Position numbers and translations under genes: made by a program. A model generated the notes under the pieces. That model searched no databases and was not told where the DNA came from. It saw only the letters and a list, made by a program, of their open reading frames with translations. Source: an uncultured Spirochaetales bacterium (lineage in GTDB: Bacteria > Spirochaetota > Spirochaetia > Sphaerochaetales > Sphaerochaetaceae). From it: a stretch of 64,000 bases of DNA. Positions within the stretch are counted from its first letter, which is position 1, and each line of letters begins with the position of its first letter. This document shows positions 51,950 to 58,235 of the stretch, in pieces. The DNA lies in NCBI GenBank assembly GCA_949285785.1, contig CASEAG010000002.1, positions 148,521 to 212,520 on the forward strand, given 5' to 3'.

Positions 51950-53809
51950 CTATTTCCTCTTCTTCGTGTTGTACTTGCCGTGCTCCTTCTTCCTGCCCTT
52001 GGAAGACCTGGAGGGGATGTAGTCGTCGTACGAATCGCGTCCGTAGAAACGTACTCCCTCCTCCCACTGGGCATGGCGTTCACGGCGTCTGCTGAAGGCG
52101 TCCCCTGATGCCTTGACGGGGCGTCTTGCTGAGTCCTTTCTCTTCTTCGTCTCCTTGCCGCCGTTTTCAGGCTTGGCCCTGGTTACGAGAGGCCTTCCAT
52201 CCTCGCCGTAGCCCTTGAACGTCGAGATTATCCTGCCGGCAAGATGGCCGGGAACGTTGATGAAGCTGAAGTCCTCCATCACCTGGATGTCCTGCAGGTC
52301 GCCGTCCCTGACGTTGCAGGCATCGATGATGAGATCGGCAAGCTTCCTCTTCGTAAGATGGCTGTTGCGGCCCCTGGCGAAGAAGAGCCTCGTGATTCCG
52401 TCTTCATCGGCCCAGGCTTCATCCCTGTACGCTCTGCCGTTTTTTTCACGTCTGCCTCTCTTCTCGTCCTTGGCCTCGATCGCCCTGATGTCGTCGTAGC
52501 GGTCGCTGTCGAGCTCGTGCGGCCATCTGAGCTGCACAAGCGCCCTCACGAGGGCTTCCGGCTCATAGGAGGCCAGAAGGGCGGCTGCAACGTCGTCGTA
52601 TGCCTCGTCAGGTCTGTCGATCTCGGCGGCGACGGCAGCTGTCATGCGCTCTTTCTTCGCCTGGATCAGATCCGCGATGGTCGGCACCCTGTATGGCTCG
52701 ATCTCGCTCTTGTTTATGCGCTTGATGAAGGCGAACTTGCGCTTCTCGGAAGGGGTGACGAACGTGATCGCTACGCCAGTCCTTCCTGCTCTTCCCGTAC
52801 GCCCGATGCGGTGCGTGTAGACTTCGGGGTCACCGGGGATGGTGTAGTTGATCACATGTGTCAGCTCGCTTATGTCGATGCCGCGTGCGGCCACGTCGGT
52901 GGCGACAAGTATGCTGATCTTGTGGTCCCTCATCTTCTGCAGGATGATCTCCCTCTGTTTCTGGGACAGGTCTCCGTGAAGCGCCTCTGCGGGGTATCCC
53001 TTCTCGCCGAGTCTGCGTCCGATCTCCTCGCACTGGACCTTCGTCTTGCAGAACACGATGGCATAGAACTGGCTGCAGCTGTCGATGATCCTGGTGAGGA
53101 CCTCCATCTTGTCGCTCTCGCGCAGAGCGACGAAATACTGCTCGGTGAGGCTGGTGTCGACCTCTCCCTTTTTTATGCGGACGATCTCGTAGTCCTTCAT
53201 GAACTTCACGGCAAGAGCCAGGATCGGATCGGGCATGGTCGCAGAGAAGAAGAGCATCCTCTTGTCCTCGTTGGTCTGGGACAGGATCTTCTCGATGTCC
53301 TCCACGAAACCCATGTCGAGCATCTCGTCGGCCTCGTCGAGGACCGCGAACTTCAGATGCGTAAGATCCAGCGTCCCGCGCTCGAGGTGGTCCTGGATGC
53401 GTCCTGGCGTTCCTACGACGACCTGTATGCCCTTCTTCAGCTTCTTGAACTGGGTCTCGTAGCTGGAGCCCCCGTAGATGGCCTCCACGCTGAACTTCCG
53501 TTCCCCCTTGAGGGATGCGATCTCGTCTGCGACCTGCATGGCAAGCTCCCTGGTCGGAGCCAGGACGAGAGCCTGCGTGGACCTGTCCGCCACGTCGAGC
53601 TTCTCCAGGATGGGCAGGGCGAATGCCGCGGTCTTTCCGGTTCCGGTCTGCGCCTGTCCGACGACGTCGACGTTCTTCTCCAGCAGGAGGGGAATGCACT
53701 CCCTCTGTATGTCCGTAGGCTCCGTGAAGCCTTTTCTCTCAAGTGCCTTCAAGGTCACTTCACTCAGTCCAAGCGCCTTGAAGGCGGCCAGGGCGTCATC
53801 TTCAATCAT
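51950..53809 (-). CDS. DEAD-box RNA helicase (DeaD/CsdA-like)
   Basis: A 619-residue helicase. Q-motif GFTEPTDIQRECIPLLL, Walker A AQTGTGKT, DEAD in VLDEADEML, SATMP, and HRIGRTGRAGR are complete. Residues about 475-550 hold a DbpA-like RNA-binding domain (RLFFARGRNSHLTKRKLADL, FSFINVP). The last 65 residues are a basic Arg/Lys/Ser tail. It is likely to remodel rRNA precursors or mRNA at low temperature. AAGGA lies 9 bases upstream of the ATG. A predicted promoter leaves a leader of about 40 bases. Confidence 0.94.
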   Translation of the reverse strand: MIEDDALAAFKALGLSEVTLKALERKGFTEPTDIQRECIPLLLEKNVDVVGQAQTGTGKTAAFALPILEKLDVADRSTQALVLAPTRELAMQVADEIASLKGERKFSVEAIYGGSSYETQFKKLKKGIQVVVGTPGRIQDHLERGTLDLTHLKFAVLDEADEMLDMGFVEDIEKILSQTNEDKRMLFFSATMPDPILALAVKFMKDYEIVRIKKGEVDTSLTEQYFVALRESDKMEVLTRIIDSCSQFYAIVFCKTKVQCEEIGRRLGEKGYPAEALHGDLSQKQREIILQKMRDHKISILVATDVAARGIDISELTHVINYTIPGDPEVYTHRIGRTGRAGRTGVAITFVTPSEKRKFAFIKRINKSEIEPYRVPTIADLIQAKKERMTAAVAAEIDRPDEAYDDVAAALLASYEPEALVRALVQLRWPHELDSDRYDDIRAIEAKDEKRGRREKNGRAYRDEAWADEDGITRLFFARGRNSHLTKRKLADLIIDACNVRDGDLQDIQVMEDFSFINVPGHLAGRIISTFKGYGEDGRPLVTRAKPENGGKETKKRKDSARRPVKASGDAFSRRRERHAQWEEGVRFYGRDSYDDYIPSRSSKGRKKEHGKYNTKKRK

Positions 53810-53857
53810 TCATGTATTTCCTTGTGTATCGATGATTTTCAAAAGCCAAACCGCCTG

Positions 53858-53886
53858 ACTATATATTGTTTGTCTCAAAAGCTCAA
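53858..53886 (-). promoter_or_regulatory. DEAD-box helicase promoter
   Basis: Minus strand -35 TTGAGC (53886-53881, overlapping the DUF2804 gene end), 17-base spacer, -10 TATAGT (53863-53858). Leader of about 40 bases before the ATG. Confidence 0.5.
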
Positions 53887-54890
53887 GGCCTGTGGATCTC
53901 CACCCAGCCGATCATGTCGCTGAAGGAGATGATGTGTCCATCCTCTGCCGTGAAGTGCCCGCTGAACATGCCGTAGATCTGCCTCAGATCCTTGGTAGGC
54001 TGCACGAGATCCTCCGACAATGCCCGGAACGTCACTTCGACGGCTCCATCGCTGCTGCCGATGACCATGTCGTCGTCACCGGAGAAGACCACCTTTGGAA
54101 GCTTCGTCATCCTGCCGTCGATGAACAGTGCATTCTGTATGCCGTCTCCCGCATAGCCCAGGTTGAAGCCCATGACATGCCCCTCGACGACTGCCGTGGC
54201 ACTGGCTCCACACCAGAGTCTGTGGCCCGGGATGAGTCCTCTTCCCCAGTCAAGTACGGCGAGGGCGCCACCCTGTGCAAAGTCGTCCCTGTGGCCGCCG
54301 CGGCGGATGAATCCCTCGTCCACCTTCATGCCGATGACCTTCTCGCCGAGGACGAAGGACCTTCGGCGCTGGTCCCTCTCCTGGAAGAAGAAGTTCATGC
54401 TGTCGTCGTCTTCATTCTGGATTATCGTGAAGTCGCCGAGAAGTCCGACTGATCCGTCCGGAAGGACGAGGGAAGGGGCGTTGAAGATCACGTAGCGGCA
54501 GCCTGTGCGCTTCATGAATGTCAGGGTGAGGCTGTTGTCCTTGTCCTGGAATGTGGCCTGGCTGTCCAATGCGCTGGATGTCGACAGGTCGAGCCTGTGG
54601 TTCGAGAAGCCCCTGCTGGACCGTATTCCTCTGCTCTGTCCCAAGGAAAGATCCGTGAAGGTGATCGAGCAGAATGTGCGCCAGTTGCCATCCATGAGGT
54701 CGAGGTCGATGATGTATGACCTGCCCGAATCGATGATGATGTAGTGGTCCCATTCCCTCAGTGCCGAGAAGCTCCGGCGGAGCATCTGGCGGTTGTAGGC
54801 GAAGTAGGGATGCCGTGCCCAGCTGGCATCCAGTGTCATGCCGGACCTGTCGAAGAGCGGGATGGTCCTGGTGGTCTCTCTTGCATCCAT
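53883..54890 (-). CDS. DUF2804 family protein
   Basis: A 335-residue protein. MTLDASWARHPYFAYNR, VLDWGRGLIPGHRLWCGASA and HVMGFNLGYAGDGIQNALFIDGR are the conserved blocks of DUF2804, whose function is unknown; the fold is beta-rich. The ATG at 54890 (MDARETT) is preferred over the one 8 residues upstream because TATAAT lies 7 bases before it and the earlier ATG lies upstream of that -10. Single gene. The helicase gene starts 73 bases downstream on the same strand. Confidence 0.82.
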   Translation of the reverse strand: MDARETTRTIPLFDRSGMTLDASWARHPYFAYNRQMLRRSFSALREWDHYIIIDSGRSYIIDLDLMDGNWRTFCSITFTDLSLGQSRGIRSSRGFSNHRLDLSTSSALDSQATFQDKDNSLTLTFMKRTGCRYVIFNAPSLVLPDGSVGLLGDFTIIQNEDDDSMNFFFQERDQRRRSFVLGEKVIGMKVDEGFIRRGGHRDDFAQGGALAVLDWGRGLIPGHRLWCGASATAVVEGHVMGFNLGYAGDGIQNALFIDGRMTKLPKVVFSGDDDMVIGSSDGAVEVTFRALSEDLVQPTKDLRQIYGMFSGHFTAEDGHIISFSDMIGWVEIHRP

Positions 54891-54897
54891 GAGATGG

Positions 54898-54903
54898 ATT
54901 ATA
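54898..54903 (-). promoter_or_regulatory. Consensus -10 directly before DUF2804 start
   Basis: Perfect TATAAT on the minus strand (54903-54898), 7 bases before the ATG at 54890. The -35 is weak. Supports a leaderless transcript and excludes the upstream ATG. Confidence 0.55.
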
Positions 54904-54911
54904 GCGCCGGG

Positions 54912-54944
54912 CAAAAGAAAAGCACAGCCGTATCAGGCTGTGCT
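54912..54944 (-). terminator. Intrinsic terminator of the PpiD/SurA-like gene
   Basis: Minus strand stem AGCACAGCC (54944-54936) with GGCTGTGCT (54929-54921), 6-base loop, followed by TTTCTTTT. It lies 27 bases after the stop. Confidence 0.9.
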
Positions 54945-54971
54945 CTTGTGTGTCTGGCGTCGGTGTCCGGC

Positions 54972-56465
54972 TTACTGCTGATTCTGGATCAGACGCTCGA
55001 TGAGAACCGTGTAGAAGTCGTCCTCAAACAGGTCGCTGGTGAGGATTGCGTTCTGCAGGTCGGACTGTGCCAGTGTCGAGGTGAGGTAGTCGTAGAACGT
55101 GTCGACGAAGCTTGCCTGACTGTCATCCTCGACCATCGCTCCGACATGGGTGACGATGTATGCATCACCGGCCGCCTGAGGTGCAAGCACACCGCCGTCG
55201 GCACTGGTGAACAGGCTCTTCTCGTAAGCATCGTCCGTGCTCGCCGCGCTGTACAGAAGACCATATGCATCGGTCGTCTGGAAGCTGGAGAGGACTGAAG
55301 ATGCGCCGTTGCTGACAGGTGTGAAGCCGACGCTCTGGACTGTGTAGCCGCTCTGACCGAGCGCCGTGTCGAAGTCGGTGGACGCGGCATCATAGAACTC
55401 CTGTGCAGCGCCGGCCGCCCATTCGGTGACGACCTCCGGGGCATTGGATGCAATGTATGTGCGGACCTTGTCGAGAATCTCATCATCACCTGCGAAGTCG
55501 GGGACGACAGGTGCGCTGTCGATGCGATAGACCTCATAGGTGGAACCGTTCAGATAAGGACCTGCAAGCTCGCCCTGTGCACTGGAAAAGAGCAGGTTGA
55601 CGTTCTCATCTCCAAGCCCCTCGAGCTCGTAGAAGCAGAATGTCCTGCTGGTGGCCGACTGCTCGGCGAGGGTGCTCTCGAAGAGTGCGCTGTCCGCGGC
55701 GATTCCCTCCGCCTCCTCCTGTGTGGATGCGGTCACGACCGTCGCCGTGATCTGGGTGAACGGCTGCGGGTTGCTGTTGGCATAGTTGACGGTCAGGTCG
55801 TCAGGATAGACCGAGGCGTCGAATGCGACATACTCGAATGTGCGTCCCGTACTTGCCATCGAGGCGACGAAGTCCTGCTCGGCCTGGGATGAAAGCACGC
55901 TGGAGATGTCGCTGACGACGGTGGTCGAGGGAAGCTGCTGTTTGACGGAGTTGTAGACCGCGGTACGCTCGCTGACACCTGTGGCCTCGTATGCGGCCTC
56001 GTCGAAGACGCCGCTGTCATCGTTGTAGTAGCCGGACTCGATTATGCCCCTGTTGACCATCTCGTCGGAGACGAAGAAGCCGACCTGTTCGGCCTTCTGG
56101 GTCAGCGCCTCGTTGAGCACTGCATTGTAGTAGGCCTGGTAGAGCAGGGAGTTGGAGTCCATGTACGATCCGTACTGCGTATAGAGATTGACGTACTGGT
56201 TGTACATGTAGCTTCCGTTCTCGTATGCGATGGGCTCTCCGTTGTAGCGTCCGAACTCGATGCTGTCGTCGACGAAGAGGAACGAGATGCCGGTGGCAGG
56301 CAGGATGAAGGTGATGGATATGAGGATCAGGATGATGACCCCGGCCCACCATCCGAAGCTCTTCTTCGTGTGAGGCTTCTTCTCCTTGGCCTCCTTGTGG
56401 TCCTTCTTAGTGAGTTCAGCCTTGGCCTTGTTGAAATCTATGTCCTTGTTCTCCGTGTCAGCCAT
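54972..56465 (-). CDS. SurA_N/PpiD-like membrane-anchored folding factor
   Basis: A 497-residue protein with a Lys-rich cytoplasmic N-terminus (KKDHKEAKEKKPHTKKSF), a single helix (WWAGVIILILISITFILPA) and a long periplasmic part. The segment about 75-180 (NQYVNLYTQYGSYM, YNAVLNEALTQKAEQVGFFVSDEMVNR) is the SurA_N-like chaperone region of PpiD. A clear rotamase (parvulin) domain was not recognised, so it may be a chaperone only. It likely aids outer-membrane protein folding. A promoter and a leader hairpin precede it. Confidence 0.75.
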   Translation of the reverse strand: MADTENKDIDFNKAKAELTKKDHKEAKEKKPHTKKSFGWWAGVIILILISITFILPATGISFLFVDDSIEFGRYNGEPIAYENGSYMYNQYVNLYTQYGSYMDSNSLLYQAYYNAVLNEALTQKAEQVGFFVSDEMVNRGIIESGYYNDDSGVFDEAAYEATGVSERTAVYNSVKQQLPSTTVVSDISSVLSSQAEQDFVASMASTGRTFEYVAFDASVYPDDLTVNYANSNPQPFTQITATVVTASTQEEAEGIAADSALFESTLAEQSATSRTFCFYELEGLGDENVNLLFSSAQGELAGPYLNGSTYEVYRIDSAPVVPDFAGDDEILDKVRTYIASNAPEVVTEWAAGAAQEFYDAASTDFDTALGQSGYTVQSVGFTPVSNGASSVLSSFQTTDAYGLLYSAASTDDAYEKSLFTSADGGVLAPQAAGDAYIVTHVGAMVEDDSQASFVDTFYDYLTSTLAQSDLQNAILTSDLFEDDFYTVLIERLIQNQQ

Positions 56466-56498
56466 CTCTTGCCCTTCCTTTCAGGTTTATGAAAATGA

Positions 56499-56518
56499 GC
56501 CCTCCCTGTCGGAAGGGC
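56499..56518 (-). terminator. Attenuator-like hairpin in the PpiD-like leader
   Basis: Minus strand GCCCTTCC (56518-56511) with GGGAGGGC (56506-56499), 4-base loop, followed by TCATTTTC. It lies after the predicted transcription start and 33 bases before the ATG. It may be an attenuator or the terminator of the lipoprotein gene upstream. Confidence 0.5.
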
Positions 56519-56531
56519 ACAACCGCTAAAG

Positions 56532-56561
56532 AAAATAGCATTAATGGAAAGTCGCTGTCAA
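56532..56561 (-). promoter_or_regulatory. Promoter of the PpiD-like gene
   Basis: Minus strand perfect -35 TTGACA (56561-56556), 18-base spacer, -10 TATTTT (56537-56532). The same -35, spacer length and -10 occur upstream of topA. Confidence 0.65.
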
Positions 56562-56565
56562 CGAT

Positions 56566-57261
56566 TCATACCCACTGCACGCTGAATGCGAGAGGCTGGG
56601 CGAGGAGCAGGAAGTCTATGAGGGGGAAGGAGAACGTGAAGCTGTCGGGCCCTGTCTGGTCGGCTCCCGTGATGGAGGTTATCGTTCCGGGAACTGTGAC
56701 GTTAACCGTGATCATCGATGTGCGCAGCGCCTCGGGTGCCTCTTCTCCGATGGCGAAGGTGATCATGTCCATGTAGTCCTGCTCGCTGTAGCCGATGTTG
56801 TACTGTGCCAGGAACACGGAGATGTTCGGATCCGCCAGGAAGGGCACGATCCTCTCCAGCTGGGTGTAGTTGTCGATGCTGCACTCGAAGCTGAGGCTTT
56901 TCTCGCTCTGTCGTATGATGGTCTGTGCCTGACCGCCCATCTCGTCCGCCAGGCGGGCCAGGTCGGAGAATGAGAAGCTTAGCACGTATTCGTTCTCGCC
57001 TGTCTTGATCGAGATCGTGTCGTAGCCCTGTTCACTGTTCTCCACCTGGCCTGCGAATGCAGTCACGGCGCTGTCCATGATGCTCTCGTCACCAGATGGC
57101 ATGAACTCGGAGTAGTCCTCGAGCACATCGATGAAGAATGGCTGCACATGTATGTCCGTGGTGGATGCCGCACTGCCGGTATCGAAGGTCAGATTCTCAG
57201 TTACCGTACAACTTGCCATTAAAGTGATCATTAAAATTGACAAGGGAAATAGTTTTCGCAT
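56566..57261 (-). CDS. Lipoprotein of unknown function
   Basis: A 231-residue lipoprotein: N-terminal RKLFPLSILMITLMASC ends in a lipobox (LMASC) whose Cys would be acylated. The rest has no recognised domain: acidic with segments such as IMDSAVTAFAGQVENSEQ and FAIGEEAPEALRTS. The start at 57261 is set by the signal peptide; 71 open residues upstream are not part of it. Leaderless promoter adjacent. The divergent FN3-like gene starts 40 bases away. Confidence 0.75.
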   Translation of the reverse strand: MRKLFPLSILMITLMASCTVTENLTFDTGSAASTTDIHVQPFFIDVLEDYSEFMPSGDESIMDSAVTAFAGQVENSEQGYDTISIKTGENEYVLSFSFSDLARLADEMGGQAQTIIRQSEKSLSFECSIDNYTQLERIVPFLADPNISVFLAQYNIGYSEQDYMDMITFAIGEEAPEALRTSMITVNVTVPGTITSITGADQTGPDSFTFSFPLIDFLLLAQPLAFSVQWV

Positions 57262-57267
57262 ACGGTT

Positions 57268-57296
57268 AGGATATATTAACTGCAATAGACGGACAA
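57268..57296 (-). promoter_or_regulatory. Lipoprotein gene promoter
   Basis: Minus strand -35 TTGTCC (57296-57291), 17-base spacer, -10 TATCCT (57273-57268), then 6 bases to the ATG at 57261. Confidence 0.65.
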
Positions 57297-57301
57297 GTGA
57301 G

Positions 57302-58123
57302 ATGATAAGGAGAATACATATCGCGATGCTGGCCCTGCTGTTGGCTGTTCCCGCCATGCTGGCAGCCGACGGGCTGGATCTGGAGGCTGAGTGCACGGTC
57401 AACACCGTCACGCTTACCTGGAGCGGCGTCGATGGTGCGATCTGGTACGACATATACGATGGCGGCCGGTTCATCGTGCGCCTTCCTTCCGATGCGCGAA
57501 GCTATACCATGGAGCATCTCGCCCAGGACACCGAATACCGCTTCGTCATGGGTGCCAGGGATGCATCCAATGCCGACCTCGACGCCGAGGCGGTGCGGGT
57601 GAGGACCGGCAACTACAATGGTACATATGTCTGGACCAATCCGACCGACGACGACAACGACGGCATGCTGAAGGAGATCGTCTACAAGGCTCAGCTGGAT
57701 AGCGATCCGGTCTATGGCCAGTACATGCGCATCTCGATCAGCGAGGGCGGAGAGGAGTACGTCGTGTTCCCGCTGGTCGAGTTCGATGCCGGATGGGACT
57801 GGATCGACTATGATGCCGACACGCCGACCGCCATCGCATACAGGACGAACTGCGAGAAGTTCAATTCGCTCAACGTCTCTCCAAGCCGCTTCCGTGTCCA
57901 GTCGGTCAGCATGACGAACGACAGGATAGAGGCCACGATCCGCTCCAGCGCCTTCGGAATCGGTGTGGACACGGTCAGCACATACGAATTCGGTCATGAC
58001 GAGGAGGGCCGGTACGTCAGGTTCACCACGACCGGAAGCGGTCTGGCCGAGATTGCGCTGTTCAGGAATCCGACCGATCCGGACAACCCGTACACGTATC
58101 TGCTTCGCAATATCGAGGACTGA
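57302..58123 (+). CDS. Secreted FN3-like protein
   Basis: A 273-residue exported protein. Signal peptide IRRIHIAMLALLLAVPAMLA. Residues about 25-100 look like a fibronectin type III domain (VTLTWSGVDGAIWYDIYDGG, YTMEHLAQDTEYRFVMGA). The remainder, with TNPTDDDNDGMLKEIVYKA and FRNPTDPDNPYTY, is unrecognised. It could bind surface ligands. Start at 57302 fits the signal peptide although no ribosome site is clear. Terminator at 58161. Confidence 0.65.
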   Translation: MIRRIHIAMLALLLAVPAMLAADGLDLEAECTVNTVTLTWSGVDGAIWYDIYDGGRFIVRLPSDARSYTMEHLAQDTEYRFVMGARDASNADLDAEAVRVRTGNYNGTYVWTNPTDDDNDGMLKEIVYKAQLDSDPVYGQYMRISISEGGEEYVVFPLVEFDAGWDWIDYDADTPTAIAYRTNCEKFNSLNVSPSRFRVQSVSMTNDRIEATIRSSAFGIGVDTVSTYEFGHDEEGRYVRFTTTGSGLAEIALFRNPTDPDNPYTYLLRNIED

Positions 58124-58128
58124 CTTTT

Positions 58129-58151
58129 TTATTACATAAACAATGTAATAA
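58129..58151. repeat. AT-rich palindrome after the FN3-like gene
   Basis: Perfect 9-base arms TTATTACAT (58129-58137) and ATGTAATAA (58143-58151), 5-base centre. It looks like an operator half-site pair (TetR- or MarR-type spacing) or a hairpin with no T-tract on the plus strand. No regulator is near. Confidence 0.5.
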
Positions 58152-58160
58152 CGCCTGAAG

Positions 58161-58210
58161 GGGTGCCATGCACGGCTTGACAAAGCTTTCATGGCGCCCT
58201 TATTTTCTCT
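58161..58210 (+). terminator. Terminator of the FN3-like gene, overlapping the topA promoter
   Basis: Stem GGGTGCCATG (58161-58170) with CATGGCGCCC (58190-58199), one G-T pair, 19-base loop, then TTATTTTCTC. Confidence 0.75.
58177..58206 (+). promoter_or_regulatory. topA promoter inside the terminator loop
   Basis: Perfect -35 TTGACA (58177-58182), 18-base spacer, -10 TATTTT (58201-58206). The -35 lies in the loop and the -10 in the T-tail of the upstream terminator. Confidence 0.6.
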
Positions 58211-58235
58211 TTTCGAGAAGGATTGATCGACGTTT

